The notes beneath the pieces were generated by a model that worked only from the letters and a program-made list of their open reading frames with translations, made no database searches and was not told the DNA's origin. From positions 49,606 through 113,605 of the forward strand of contig NZ_JAQZAN010000020.1 of assembly GCF_028737255.1 (NCBI RefSeq): a stretch of 64,000 nt of DNA, given 5' to 3'. Positions 37,764 to 46,303 of this stretch are shown here, one piece after another. The stretch is from Actinomycetospora straminea. Its GTDB lineage: Bacteria; Actinomycetota; Actinomycetes; Mycobacteriales; Pseudonocardiaceae. Every line of letters begins with the position of its first letter. The first letter of the stretch is position 1. The translations under genes were made by a program, and so were the position numbers.

Positions 37764-38920
37764 TGGCGAACAAGAGAGGTCACCGTCGCTTCGGGTCGAT
37801 TCGCAAGCTGCCCTCGGGCCGGTACCAGGCCAGCTACCTCGGCGACGACGGCCAGCGGCGCGTGGCACCCGAGACCTTCGAGCGCAAGCGCGACGCCGAG
37901 CAGTGGCTCTCGGTGCTGGAGGGCGAGATGCTGCGCGGCGACTGGACCGACCCATACCTCGGTGAGGTCGAGCTGGGGGAGTACGGCCGCCAGTGGATCG
38001 CCGAGCACCGCTGTTCCCGCCGAACTCGCGAGGAGTACGCCAGCCTGTGGCGTCTCCACATCGAGCCGTTCCTGTCCACGGTCGAGCTGGCGAACCTGAG
38101 CACTGAGCGAGTCCGAACCTGGCGCGCGTCGCTGCTGGCGTTGGGACGCTCGGAGGACCGGACCGCAAAGGCCTACCGGCTCCTGCACGCGGTGATGGCG
38201 ACGGCAGTCGACGACGGGCGCGTGAAGCGGAACCCATGTCGCATCAAGGGCGCCGGCCAGCACCGGACACCAGAGCGGCCGTTCGCGTCGGTCCCGCAGG
38301 TCTTCGCCCTCCGGGCCGCGCTCCCGAGGCGCTACCGGGCGCTGGTCCTGGCCGCGGCGTTCACCGGGCTCCGGTGGGGTGAGCTGATCGCTCTCCGACG
38401 CTGCGACGTGGACCTGGCCGCCAAGGTGCTGCGGGTGCACCGCAGCCTCGGGCAGACCCAGGGCGGGGAGATGGTCGTCGGACCTCCGAAGTCCGAGGCC
38501 GGCGTCCGGGGTGTGGCGCTGCCTGACGTCCTGGTCGATGAGCTGGCCGAGCACGTCGAGTGTTTCGGCGAGCCGGGGCCCGCAGGCCTGTTGTTCACGG
38601 GGTCGCGAGGCGGAGCGCTGCGTCGTGGCAACTTCCACCGGGAGACGGCCTGGACGAAAACGGTGGTCAAGGTCGGGCTCCCGGCCGGGTTCCACTTCCA
38701 CGACCTGCGGCACACCGGGAACCAGCTCGCGTCGATCTCCGGGGCCAGCACCAAGGAGCTGATGCGCCGCATGGGGCATGCGTCGATGCGCGCGGCGCTG
38801 ATCTACCAGCACGCCAGCGACGAGCGGGACCGGGCGATCGCGGACAGCCTGAGCGCTCATGTCGAGCGGTCACGGGCGGCTGATGACGACGAGGAGGACG
38901 ACGATGCGGCAGCGTCCTAA
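37763..38920 (+). CDS. int: Tyrosine recombinase (site-specific integrase)
   Basis: A 385-residue phage-type integrase. The arm-binding region (IRKLPSGRYQASYLGDDGQR), core-binding domain and catalytic domain are all present. The catalytic residues are Arg204 (TGLRWGEL), Lys243 (PPKSEAGVR), His313 and Arg316 (HDLRHTG), His339 (MGHAS) and Tyr348 (IYQHAS). It should recombine the element at the tRNA-Gly 3' end located 90 bp downstream. ATG 37763 is used; GTG 37760 is one codon earlier. All catalytic residues are intact, so the element may still be active. Confidence 0.95.
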   Translation: MANKRGHRRFGSIRKLPSGRYQASYLGDDGQRRVAPETFERKRDAEQWLSVLEGEMLRGDWTDPYLGEVELGEYGRQWIAEHRCSRRTREEYASLWRLHIEPFLSTVELANLSTERVRTWRASLLALGRSEDRTAKAYRLLHAVMATAVDDGRVKRNPCRIKGAGQHRTPERPFASVPQVFALRAALPRRYRALVLAAAFTGLRWGELIALRRCDVDLAAKVLRVHRSLGQTQGGEMVVGPPKSEAGVRGVALPDVLVDELAEHVECFGEPGPAGLLFTGSRGGALRRGNFHRETAWTKTVVKVGLPAGFHFHDLRHTGNQLASISGASTKELMRRMGHASMRAALIYQHASDERDRAIADSLSAHVERSRAADDDEEDDDAAAS

Positions 38921-38938
38921 TTGCACGCTAATCGCACG
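38919..38938. repeat. Right arm-type repeat, AATYGCACG units
   Basis: AATTGCACGCTAATCGCACG overlaps the integrase stop codon and is 70 bp from attR. It differs in one base from 19012-19031 at the left end. Probable arm site for the integrase. Confidence 0.55.
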
Positions 38939-39007
38939 GCAGGGAGTCTCGACTGTGGTCGCGCGGTGCGCCGCGGTGGTCGACATCGCGCTGACCTGCA
39001 TCGACGT

Positions 39008-39053
39008 TGTGGAGCGGGCGACGGGAATCGAACCCGCGTAGCCAGTTTGGAAG
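39008..39053 (-). repeat. attR: tRNA-Gly 3' half at the right end of the island
   Basis: 46 bp identical to 18881-18926. This copy is part of the intact tRNA-Gly gene. The repeat spans the acceptor strand, T-arm and anticodon loop. Confidence 0.92.
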
Positions 39054-39083
39054 ACTGGGGCTCTACCATTGAGCTACGCCCGC
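39010..39083 (-). tRNA. tRNA-Gly (anticodon TCC)
   Basis: Acceptor arms GCGGGCG and CGCCCGC pair fully; the anticodon stem CCAGT/ACTGG holds the loop CTTCCAA with anticodon TCC; the T-arm contains GGTTCGATTCC. The 3' CCA is encoded. The gene is intact because the mobile element regenerates its 3' half. Length is 74 nt. Confidence 0.97.
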
Positions 39084-39336
39084 GGCGGGCCGATCAGGCC
39101 CGCGACCACCGTAGCGGATGCGTCCTCCCCGCTCGGCCGCCTGGGGCACCGGCGAGCTGACGGCGCCCCGACGAGGACGTGACGCCCCGGCGACCGGCTC
39201 CTGAACGATCCCGATCGTGTCTTGACCGATCGACTGGAACGATCAGCCGAGCGTGACGTCCTACGAGTACGCCCCGGTAGGTATCTACTCCACACCACCC
39301 TGGGGACGTCGGACGCCAACGAGGAAGGAGTCGGGG

Positions 39337-39411
39337 ATGAACACCGCACGCGAGGTCATCGACGGGGTCGAGGGCGTCGAGGACGACCACATCGTCCGCG
39401 GGCTGGACTGA
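39337..39411 (+). CDS. Putative 24-residue small protein
   Basis: MNTAREVIDGVEGVEDDHIV and four further residues. An excellent ribosome binding site (GAGGAAGGAG) lies 7 bases before the ATG, which is the main evidence. The peptide is acidic and probably helical. It lies between tRNA-Gly and tRNA-Pro. It is too short for a family assignment; conservation in relatives would decide. Confidence 0.45.
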   Translation: MNTAREVIDGVEGVEDDHIVRGLD

Positions 39412-39470
39412 CCGCCGTCATCACCGGGCCGGGAGGCAGCGGCGCCTCCGCGGTCGGCGGCCCCCGCCCC

Positions 39471-39476
39471 TAGACT
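39471..39476 (+). promoter_or_regulatory. -10 box TAGACT of tRNA-Pro
   Basis: TAGACT ends 8 bases before the mature 5' end of tRNA-Pro. The 16-bp stretch CTAGACTCGCCGCCAC (39470-39485) recurs exactly at 42802-42817 upstream of tig. Confidence 0.55.
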
Positions 39477-39484
39477 CGCCGCCA

Positions 39485-39558
39485 CGGGGTGTGGCGCAGC
39501 TTGGTAGCGCACTCGCTTTGGGAGCGAGGGGCCGTGGGTTCGAATCCCGCCACCCCGA
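39485..39558 (+). tRNA. tRNA-Pro (anticodon TGG)
   Basis: Acceptor CGGGGTG/CACCCCG, D-arm GCGCAGCTTGGTAGCGC, anticodon stem CTCGC/GCGAG with loop TTTGGGA (anticodon TGG), and T-arm GGTTCGAATCC. CCA is not encoded. Confidence 0.96.
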
Positions 39559-39569
39559 CCGCGTGGTCG

Positions 39570-39941
39570 TCAGCCGGTCACCGAGGTCAGGCAGAACGGG
39601 TGGCCGGCCGGGTCGAGCAGGACGCGCCACGATCCGGGACGCGGCTGCGAGGACGGCCGCCGGGCACCCAGGGCCACCACGCGCGCCTCGAGCTCGTCGA
39701 GCCGGTCCGGGCTGTCGACCCGGAAGTCCAGGTGGACGCGGAGCGGCTCGGTCGCGTCGGGCCAGCGGGCCGCCCGGGCCTCGCACCTCTGGAAGCCCAG
39801 CCCGAGCGGGGCGCACGCGAGGAACACGAACTCCGGGCTGCTGTAGACGATCTCGCCGCCGGCCACATCCCGGTAGAACGACGCCAGCGCCGCCGGGTCG
39901 GGGCAGTCGAGGGTGACGCTGGTCAGCGGGGCGATGGCCAT
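39570..39941 (-). CDS. VOC-family protein
   Basis: A 123-residue glyoxalase/bleomycin resistance-fold protein: VTLDCPDPAALASFYRDVAG starts the first module, LRVHLDFRV contains a metal-site histidine, and WRVLLDPAGHPFCLTSV ends the second. Actinobacteria have many such proteins of unknown role. ATG 39941 begins the conserved region (MAIAPLTSVTLD); the open frame further upstream is not protein-like. It converges on tRNA-Pro. Confidence 0.85.
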   Translation of the reverse strand: MAIAPLTSVTLDCPDPAALASFYRDVAGGEIVYSSPEFVFLACAPLGLGFQRCEARAARWPDATEPLRVHLDFRVDSPDRLDELEARVVALGARRPSSQPRPGSWRVLLDPAGHPFCLTSVTG

Positions 39942-40105
39942 CCGTCGGTACGGTACAAGGATCGATCGATCCGACGAGGGAACTCGGTGCACGATGAACG
40001 CTCCGGCTGCTCCGTCGACCCGCTGACAGCCGGTGCGCGGAGCACCTGCAGCGATCACCGGACCGCGCGTCCGGAGGAGGGCGCCTCCTCGTACCGTCCG
40101 GTGCC

Positions 40106-40306
40106 GTGGACGAGGACGTCGACGAGGATCTCCCGCGCAGCATCGGCCGCCCGGCGACGAGCGCGCTGCGCCACGTCGGCTACACGCGCCTCGAGCAGCT
40201 CGACGGCGTGCCGGCGCGGGACCTGCTCGCGCTGCACGGCGTGGGGCCGAAGGCGGTGCGGCTGCTGGGTGAGGCCCTGGCCGCGCGCGGGATGCGCCTG
40301 GGCTGA
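40106..40306 (+). CDS. Helix-hairpin-helix protein
   Basis: A 66-residue protein with two helix-hairpin-helix-like units: GRPATSALRHVGYTRLEQL and DLLALHGVGPKAVRLLGEAL. The LHGVGPKA motif is the typical hairpin (GhGxxxA). Such small proteins are annotated as DNA-binding. GTG 40106 is the only suitable start. Following gene is the cupin at 40374. Confidence 0.7.
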   Translation: MDEDVDEDLPRSIGRPATSALRHVGYTRLEQLDGVPARDLLALHGVGPKAVRLLGEALAARGMRLG

Positions 40307-40373
40307 GGGTCTTGTGGCGGCATCGTCCGCGGACGAGCGTGGGCGTCCCCGCTCCACACCCCGGAGGCGCCCC

Positions 40374-40775
40374 GTGACCACCCCGAGCACGCCCGTCGAG
40401 CTCACCGTCGTCGACACCACCACCGCCGAGTGGCAGGGCTTCCCCGTCGCCTACATCGGGGCGAACCTCGAGCACGTGCCGCTCGTCGAGGACCCGGAGA
40501 CCGGCATGACGGTCCTCAAGATGGTCTACCGCGCGGGCTTCACCAACCCCTGGCACAGCCACCCCTGCGCCCACGGGGTCTACGTGCTCGAGGGCGTGCT
40601 CAACACCCACCAGGGCGACTACCCGGCGGGCAGCTTCGTCTGGTTCCCCGAGGGCGGCGTCATGCAGCACGGCGCGACGCAGGACCAGGACGTCACGTTC
40701 CTCTTCATGACCAACAAGCCGTTCGACATCCACTTCGTCGGCGACGAGAGCGACCCCCAGGCGCCGACGATGTGA
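40374..40775 (+). CDS. Cupin-domain protein
   Basis: A 133-residue small cupin. The motif 1 metal ligands are in NPWHSHPCAHGVYVLEGVL (two or three His, Glu) and motif 2 in FPEGGVMQHGATQDQDV (His). It resembles the ChrR/acetylacetone-cleaving-enzyme type of single-domain cupins (VYRAGFTNPWHSHP). Start GTG 40374 follows GGAGGCG by 6 bases; the open frame upstream covers tRNA-Pro and cannot be translated. Reaction unknown. Confidence 0.8.
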   Translation: MTTPSTPVELTVVDTTTAEWQGFPVAYIGANLEHVPLVEDPETGMTVLKMVYRAGFTNPWHSHPCAHGVYVLEGVLNTHQGDYPAGSFVWFPEGGVMQHGATQDQDVTFLFMTNKPFDIHFVGDESDPQAPTM

Positions 40776-40911
40776 CGCTGCGCGAAGATGGGCGCAGCGG
40801 TTCACGATCGCAGCCGCCCCGGCGGCCCTGCCGTGACAGGTGGCTCTTCACCGGCAGGGCCGCCACGCCATCGCCGGCAAAACGCCTCGCGCGCCGCGCG
40901 ATGATCGCGTC

Positions 40912-41274
40912 ATGGCGACGACCCGCGAGCTCCACGGTGTCCGCGTGCTGGTCCTCGACCGCGCGGGGCCGACCGTCCGCGACGAGGCCACCGCTCTCGA
41001 CGTCATCGGGCAGACGTACGGCACGGAGGTCGACGTCGTCGCGATCCCGGTCGAGCGCCTCGACCCGGCCTTCGCGCAGCTCGCGAGCGGCGTGGCCGGT
41101 GCGGTCGTGCAGAAGTTCGTGAACTACCGGCTGCGGCTGGTCGTGGTCGGCGAGCTGGGCGCGACCTCGGGGCCGGTCGCCGACTGGGTCCGGGAGGCCA
41201 ACCGCGGCCGCGAGCTGTGGTTCGTCGCCGACCTCGGCGAGCTCGAGGAGCGGCTCAGCGCGGCGCGTACATGA
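40912..41274 (+). CDS. DUF4180-domain protein
   Basis: A 120-residue protein matching the DUF4180 pattern: [61 protein letters not shown]. Function of the family is unknown. ATG 40912 begins the conserved segment. The 3' end overlaps the convergent YnfA-type gene by 20 bp. Confidence 0.85.
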   Translation: MATTRELHGVRVLVLDRAGPTVRDEATALDVIGQTYGTEVDVVAIPVERLDPAFAQLASGVAGAVVQKFVNYRLRLVVVGELGATSGPVADWVREANRGRELWFVADLGELEERLSAART

Positions 41275-41581
41275 TGACGCCGACCCCGACCAGGCAGATC
41301 AGCGCGCCGACGACGTCGAAGCGGTCGGGCCGGTAGCCGTCGAGGACGACGCCCCACGCCAGCGAGCCCGCGACGAACACCCCGCCGTACGCGGCGAGCA
41401 CGCGGCCGAAGGCGGCGTCGGGCTGGAACGCGGCGACGAACCCGTACAGCCCGAGCGCGAGCACCCCGAGCGCCGCGAACCACCACGCCCGGCCCTCGCG
41501 CAGCGCCTGCCAGACGAGCCACGCGCCGCCGATCTCCAGCACGGCGGCGAGCACGAAGAGCGCCACGGAGCGGACGGTCAC
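41255..41581 (-). CDS. YnfA/UPF0060-family membrane protein
   Basis: A 108-residue protein with four transmembrane helices, the SMR-related UPF0060 fold: [54 protein letters not shown], and [19 protein letters not shown]. The Glu in LEIGG is the conserved charged residue. Possibly an efflux protein. Start GTG 41581 overlaps the stop of the upstream gene (GTGA). Confidence 0.92.
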   Translation of the reverse strand: MTVRSVALFVLAAVLEIGGAWLVWQALREGRAWWFAALGVLALGLYGFVAAFQPDAAFGRVLAAYGGVFVAGSLAWGVVLDGYRPDRFDVVGALICLVGVGVIMYAPR

Positions 41582-42384
41582 GGGCCGGACGGTAGAGCAG
41601 CCCAGTGCTCGGGGCGGGCGAGGTGCGCCGGCACGGTCGTGGCCGCGTCGCCCCGCGTGGCGGTGAGCTGCGGGGCCGTGAGCAGCAGCGCGCCCTCGAG
41701 GCGCGCGCCGCGGACGTCGGCCCCGCGGAGGTCGGCACCGAGCAGCTCGGTGCGGTCGAGGTCGACGCCGCGCAGGTCGGCCCCGACGAGCAGGGCGCCC
41801 CGCAGCCGGGCGGCGCGCAGGCCGCGGCGGCGCAGGTCGGCGCCCAGGAGGTCGGCGCCGCGGAGGTCGGCGCCCGGGCGCCCGGCGTGGACGGCGGCGA
41901 CGTACTCGTCGAACAGCGCTCCCGCCTCGCGGCGCACGGCACCGACGTCGACGACGGCGAGGTCGTCGGCGTCACCGCGGACCGTCGCCTCGACGCGGGC
42001 GACGAGCGCGGTCGCGTCGTCGCCCACCGCCGGCGACCGGGCGGCCTCGTCGAGCAGGGCGAGGACCTCGTGCAACGGCCGCAGCACCTCGAGGGCGTCG
42101 AACATGGCCGGGACCCGCCGGTCGGAGCCCCCGAAGGTGACCTGCACGACCTGCTGCCCGGCGCCGAAGCAGTCGAACGCCACGCAGCCCGGGAAGCCGC
42201 GGGGACGCAGGCGGTCGTGGATGGCACAGCCGTGGTCCGACCGCAGGTGCCGGCACGGGGTGTGCGCCGGCTTGTCGACGGCGAAGTCGGCCGAGGCCGC
42301 GAACGACGGTCCGACGCAGCACAGCGCCAGGCACGCCGAACAGTCCGATGACCTCGCGGGCGACCCCGCCGCCGACCCGGTCAC
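41578..42384 (-). CDS. Cysteine-cluster (YkgJ-like) and pentapeptide-repeat fusion protein
   Basis: A 268-residue protein. The N-terminal half has a cysteine-rich set ([40 protein letters not shown]) similar to the putative metal-binding YkgJ type. The C-terminal half contains pentapeptide repeats of A(D/N)LRG type ([39 protein letters not shown]), predicted to form a right-handed beta-helix. The two parts are joined by a helical linker. GTG 42384 is the start; it overlaps the stop of the 31-residue gene upstream. The downstream YnfA-type gene overlaps by 4 bp. Function unknown. Confidence 0.78.
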   Translation of the reverse strand: MTGSAAGSPARSSDCSACLALCCVGPSFAASADFAVDKPAHTPCRHLRSDHGCAIHDRLRPRGFPGCVAFDCFGAGQQVVQVTFGGSDRRVPAMFDALEVLRPLHEVLALLDEAARSPAVGDDATALVARVEATVRGDADDLAVVDVGAVRREAGALFDEYVAAVHAGRPGADLRGADLLGADLRRRGLRAARLRGALLVGADLRGVDLDRTELLGADLRGADVRGARLEGALLLTAPQLTATRGDAATTVPAHLARPEHWAALPSGP

Positions 42385-42385
42385 G

Positions 42386-42481
42386 TCAGCGCCGCGTGCG
42401 CTTGCGCCGCTTGGTGCCGTACCCGGCGAGCACCTCGAAGGTCTCGAGGGCACGCTCGATGTTGAGGCGGATCTTCTTCAT
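42386..42481 (-). CDS. 31-residue basic small protein
   Basis: MKKIRLNIERALETFEVLAG followed by YGTKRRKRTRR. CAGGAGGAGG lies about 10 bases before the ATG, and the stop is within 2 bases of the GTG of the cysteine-cluster gene, suggesting an operon. The highly basic C terminus contrasts with an amphipathic helix in the first 20 residues. It may be conserved; no family recognised. Nothing in its sequence suggests a precursor peptide with cleavage motif. Confidence 0.55.
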   Translation of the reverse strand: MKKIRLNIERALETFEVLAGYGTKRRKRTRR

Positions 42482-42990
42482 GGGGCTCACGTCCTCCTCC
42501 TGTGGCGAGGCCCGCCGATCGGGGAGCGGTGGCGGGACGTGCCCACGGTGCCAGCCGCGCACGGGACGTCCAACGACGCGACGAGAGGGCGTCCCGTCGT
42601 CCGAACGGACGCAGTCCTCGGCGTGTCGCGACCGGGACGAGCGACGCGCCGTCCGGTGCGCGAGACGGGCGGCGGGACGACCGCCCGACGGCGCCGTCGC
42701 GGTGCCGCTCGCCGTGAGGTCGGCGGTCGTCACCGCGAGGTCGGCGGTGGCCGGCCCGGACCCGCCGGACGGGCGCCACGGCGAGCAGACGGGGGTCACG
42801 TCTAGACTCGCCGCCACGCCCGGGCGGGCGCGTCAGCAGGTGCAGGCACCGGTGCTCCGGTGCTCCTCGACCGTGAGCGGTGAGGACGGCCTCCCGCGTC
42901 ACGCCACGGACCGACCCGCCCGTACGCCCACGGGGTGCGGCCGGGTCACTGCACGAGCGCACGATGGCCTGCCCCGAGGAGAGACGACCA
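42482..42990. other. Promoter and long leader region of tig
   Basis: About 510 bp without a supported gene. TAGACT at 42803-42808 is the likely -10 of tig, giving a leader of about 180 nt before GTG 42991. The 16-bp word CTAGACTCGCCGCCAC (42802-42817) is identical to that at the tRNA-Pro promoter. The left part, before 42780, shows nothing. Confidence 0.5.
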
Positions 42991-44544
42991 GTGAAGTCCA
43001 CCGTCGAGCACCTGTCGCCGACGCGCGTCAAACTCGCCGTCGAGGTGCCCTTCGACGAGCTCAAGCCCAACTTCGACCGGGCCTACAAGAAGATCGCGCA
43101 GCAGGTGCGCATCCCGGGCTTCCGTCCCGGGAAGGCGCCCGCCCGCATCCTCGACCAGCGCCTGGGCCGCGGCGTCGTGCTCGAGGAGGTCGTCAACGAG
43201 GCCGTCCCGGCCAAGTACGGCGAGGCCGTCTCCGAGGCCGAGGTCCAGCCGCTGGGCCAGCCCGAGATCGAGGTCACCGAGATCGAGGACGGCGACAAGC
43301 TCGCGTTCACGGCCGAGGTCGACATCCGCCCCGAGATCACGGTGCCGGACTACACCTCGATCACCGTCGAGGTCGACGACGCCGAGGTCACCGACGACGA
43401 CGTCGACGAGCAGCTCAAGGGCCTGCAGGCGCGCTTCGGCACGCTGACCGGCGTCGACCGCGCGGTGCAGAACGGCGACTTCGTCGTCATCGACCTGTCC
43501 GCGACCGTCGACGGCGAGCCCGTCGAGGAGGCCCAGACCTCGGGCATGTCGCACGAGGTCGGCTCGGGCCAGCTCATCGACGGCCTCGACGAGGCCCTCG
43601 AGGGCATGACCGCGGGCGAGACCAAGCAGTTCACGACGAAGCTCGTCGCGGGCGAGCACGCCGGCAAGGACAGCGAGGTCTCGGTCACCGTCACGTCGGT
43701 GAAGGAGCGCCAGCTCCCCGAGGCCGACGACGAGTTCGCCCAGCTCGCCAGCGAGTTCGACACGCTCGACGAGCTCAAGGACGACCTGCGCACCCGCTAC
43801 TCGCGCGTGAAGAAGATGGAGCAGGGCAGCCAGGCGCGCGACCGCGTGCTCGAGGCCCTGCTCGAGGCGGCGGACGTGCCGCTGCCCGAGTCGGTCGTGC
43901 AGTCCGAGGTCGAGGTCCGCGCGCACGAGGCGGTCCACGAGTTCGACCACGACGAGGCGCGCCTCACGCAGTACGTCGAGTCCCAGGGCCAGACCCGCGA
44001 GGAGTTCGACACCGAGCTGCGCACCAACGCCGAGCAGGCCGTGAAGACCCAGCTGCTCCTGGACAAGATCGCCGACGAGAGCGGCGTCCAGGTCGAGCAG
44101 CAGGAGCTCATGGAGCGCATCATGATGCAGGCCCAGCGCTTCGGGGTGAGCCCCGAGGAGTACATCCAGCAGGCGCAGCAGGCCAACCAGCTCGGTGCGA
44201 TCTTCGCCGACGTCCGCCGCGGCAAGGCGCTGGCCACGGTCGTCCAGGCGGCCACCATCACGGGCCCCGGCGGCGCCGAGGTCGACCTCTCGGAGCTCTT
44301 CGGCACCGCCGGTGAGGTCGAGGGCGAGACGATCGACGCGGCCACCGAGGAGGCGCCGAGCCCGGACGAGGACGCGCCGTCGGCCGAGGGTGCGGACACG
44401 GCCGCCGGCCCGACCGACGGCAGCCAGGTGGCCGACGCCGACACCGACGCGAGCGACCCCGCGTCGCCCAGCTCGCAGGTGGAGGCCGAGCCCACCGCGG
44501 ACACCGAGGTCGTCGGCGCGCCCGACTCCACCTCCCGCACCTGA
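42991..44544 (+). CDS. tig: Trigger factor (ribosome-associated chaperone and prolyl isomerase)
   Basis: A 517-residue trigger factor. The ribosome-binding N-terminal domain contains the signature GFRPGKAP ([17 protein letters not shown]), the FKBP-type isomerase domain lies at about 150-240 ([20 protein letters not shown]), and the helical C-terminal chaperone domain follows. The last 80 residues are an acidic low-complexity tail ([20 protein letters not shown]), longer than in E. coli but common in actinobacteria. GTG 42991 is chosen by family start ([15 protein letters not shown]) and GAGGAGAG upstream. A strong terminator follows; clpP1 is next. Confidence 0.96.
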   Translation: MKSTVEHLSPTRVKLAVEVPFDELKPNFDRAYKKIAQQVRIPGFRPGKAPARILDQRLGRGVVLEEVVNEAVPAKYGEAVSEAEVQPLGQPEIEVTEIEDGDKLAFTAEVDIRPEITVPDYTSITVEVDDAEVTDDDVDEQLKGLQARFGTLTGVDRAVQNGDFVVIDLSATVDGEPVEEAQTSGMSHEVGSGQLIDGLDEALEGMTAGETKQFTTKLVAGEHAGKDSEVSVTVTSVKERQLPEADDEFAQLASEFDTLDELKDDLRTRYSRVKKMEQGSQARDRVLEALLEAADVPLPESVVQSEVEVRAHEAVHEFDHDEARLTQYVESQGQTREEFDTELRTNAEQAVKTQLLLDKIADESGVQVEQQELMERIMMQAQRFGVSPEEYIQQAQQANQLGAIFADVRRGKALATVVQAATITGPGGAEVDLSELFGTAGEVEGETIDAATEEAPSPDEDAPSAEGADTAAGPTDGSQVADADTDASDPASPSSQVEAEPTADTEVVGAPDSTSRT

Positions 44545-44551
44545 CCCGCCC

Positions 44552-44582
44552 GGGCCCGTCGGGCACCCCGCCCGACGGGCCC
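44552..44582 (+). terminator. Terminator after tig
   Basis: GGGCCCGTCGGGC and its perfect complement around ACCCC, a 13-bp stem 8 bp after the tig stop. No T-tract, but position and strength fit a terminator that separates tig from the clpP operon. Confidence 0.7.
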
Positions 44583-44673
44583 TCCCGGCGTCGCCGTGAC
44601 CCGTCCGACGGCCGTTCCATCGGCCAGGAGCGAACACGGCCCGTCGACGGACTGCCGGGCCCCTACCGGCGGT

Positions 44674-44679
44674 TACTGT
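44674..44679 (+). promoter_or_regulatory. -10-like TACTGT before clpP1
   Basis: TACTGT fits TANNNT and ends 5 bases before the in-frame GTG at 44685, leaving open a leaderless start there, or a short leader to GTG 44751. Confidence 0.4.
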
Positions 44680-44750
44680 CGACTGTGTTCGACCCGGAGG
44701 GCCCGACCGACGCCAGACCGATCACCTCAGCAGAGAAAGCGGGGACACAG

Positions 44751-45389
44751 GTGAGCCAGCACCTCTCCATCCCGGCCGGGGCGGTCATGCGCTCCGCCGG
44801 GGGATCGATGACCCTCAACGACTCGGTCTACGAGCGCCTCCTGCGGGAGCGCATCGTGGTCCTGGGTCAGGAGGTCAACGACACCATCGCCAACCAGATC
44901 TCGGCGCAGCTCCTGCTGCTCTCGGCCGAGGACCCCAAGTCCGACATCACGCTGTACATCAACTCGCCGGGTGGCTCGGTGTCGGCGGGCATGGCGATCT
45001 TCGACACCATGCAGTGGATCGAGCCCGACGTGTCGACGGTCGCGATGGGCCTCGCCGCCTCGATGGGGCAGTTCCTGCTCTCCGCGGGCGCCCGCGGCAA
45101 GCGCCTCGCGCTGCCGCACGCGCAGATCATGATGCACCAGCCCTCCGGCGGCCTCGGCGGCACGGAATCGGACATCACGATCCGCGCCGAGTCCATGCGC
45201 AAGCTCAAGCGCGAGATGGCCGAGCTGATCGCCGAGCACACCGGCCAGACGTTCGAGCGCATCACCGAGGACTCCGACCGGGACCGCTGGTTCTCGGCGC
45301 AGGAGGCCCTCGAGTACGGCTTCATCGACCACGTGGTGACGCGCGCGTCGGACCAGCCGAGCAGCAACGGCAACGGCCAGAGTTCCTGA
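44751..45389 (+). CDS. clpP1: ATP-dependent Clp protease proteolytic subunit 1
   Basis: A 212-residue ClpP. The nucleophile is Ser104 ([12 protein letters not shown]), the histidine His129 ([11 protein letters not shown]), and the aspartate lies in [10 protein letters not shown]. It forms a mixed tetradecamer with ClpP2 and takes substrates from ClpX or ClpC1. GTG 44751 gives the usual 20-residue lead before the conserved [12 protein letters not shown]; an upstream in-frame GTG at 44685, directly behind a TACTGT box, would add 22 residues. ClpP2 starts 13 bp after the stop with a GAGGGAGA ribosome binding site, so the two are an operon. Confidence 0.94.
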   Translation: MSQHLSIPAGAVMRSAGGSMTLNDSVYERLLRERIVVLGQEVNDTIANQISAQLLLLSAEDPKSDITLYINSPGGSVSAGMAIFDTMQWIEPDVSTVAMGLAASMGQFLLSAGARGKRLALPHAQIMMHQPSGGLGGTESDITIRAESMRKLKREMAELIAEHTGQTFERITEDSDRDRWFSAQEALEYGFIDHVVTRASDQPSSNGNGQSS

Positions 45390-45402
45390 GAGGGAGACGC
45401 AG

Positions 45403-46056
45403 ATGAGTGAGCTCCACGTGCCCGGTGGCACGGCTCCGGCCTCGCCGCAGTCGCGCTACATCCTCCCCTCCTTCGTCGAGCGCACCAGCTACGGCGTCAA
45501 GGAGTCGAACCCGTACAACAAGCTCTTCGAGGAGAGGATCATCTTCCTCGGGGTGCAGATCGACGACGCGTCGGCGAACGACGTGATGGCCCAGCTGCTG
45601 TTCCTGGAGTCGAACGACCCGGACCGCGACATCACGATGTACATCAACTCGCCGGGTGGCTCGTTCACCGCGCTCATGGCGATCTACGACACCATGCAGT
45701 ACGTGCGTCCCGACATCGCGACGGTCTGCCTCGGGCAGGCCGCGTCGGCCGCCGCGGTGATCCTCGGCGCGGGTGCGCCGGGCAAGCGCCTCGCCGTGCC
45801 GAACGCGCGGGTCATGATCCACCAGCCGGCCACCGAGGGCTTCTACGGCCAGGTGTCCGACCTGGAGATCCAGGCCGCGGAGATCTCGCGCATGCGCCGC
45901 CTCATGGAGGAGACGCTCGCGCGGCACACCAACCGCAGCGCCGAGCAGATCCGCGCCGACGTCGAGCGCGACAAGATCCTGACGGCGGCCGAGGCCAAGG
46001 ACTACGGCCTCATCGACGACGTGGTGGCGAGCCGCAAGCTCTCCGCCTCGCGCTGA
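45403..46056 (+). CDS. clpP2: ATP-dependent Clp protease proteolytic subunit 2
   Basis: A 217-residue ClpP2. The nucleophile is in [14 protein letters not shown], and the histidine in [10 protein letters not shown]. The N-terminal region ([33 protein letters not shown], described here in outline) is longer than in ClpP1 and typical of actinobacterial ClpP2. Its role is to form the second ring of the ClpP1P2 protease. ATG 45403 has GAGAGGGAGACG upstream. Between it and clpX is a hairpin and a new promoter region. Confidence 0.95.
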   Translation: MSELHVPGGTAPASPQSRYILPSFVERTSYGVKESNPYNKLFEERIIFLGVQIDDASANDVMAQLLFLESNDPDRDITMYINSPGGSFTALMAIYDTMQYVRPDIATVCLGQAASAAAVILGAGAPGKRLAVPNARVMIHQPATEGFYGQVSDLEIQAAEISRMRRLMEETLARHTNRSAEQIRADVERDKILTAAEAKDYGLIDDVVASRKLSASR

Positions 46057-46061
46057 CCCCG

Positions 46062-46099
46062 CTCCCGGGGCCCGCCCACCCGGGCGTGGCCCCGGGGAG
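46062..46099 (+). terminator. Hairpin after clpP2
   Basis: CTCCCGGGGCC near 46062 pairs with GGCCCCGGGGAG ending at 46099, with one bulge and a 15-base loop. It lies 6 bp after the clpP2 stop and may terminate or attenuate the clpP operon before clpX. Confidence 0.55.
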
Positions 46100-46303
46100 G
46101 GGGCGCGGCGCACCCGGCGCAGCGGGCCGACCGCTGGTCGCCCGAGCGCTGTGCGGCCGGTGCTGCGCAGCGGCGTCGCGGGCCCGCGACCTGCACGATC
46201 CACCGGTCTCGAACCTCCCCGTCCGGCGGGGTGGGCAGGTACGGTCAACCACGAACGAGCGCACCGACCACGGTGTGCCGGAGGGGACACGAGGTCTGCT
46301 GCG

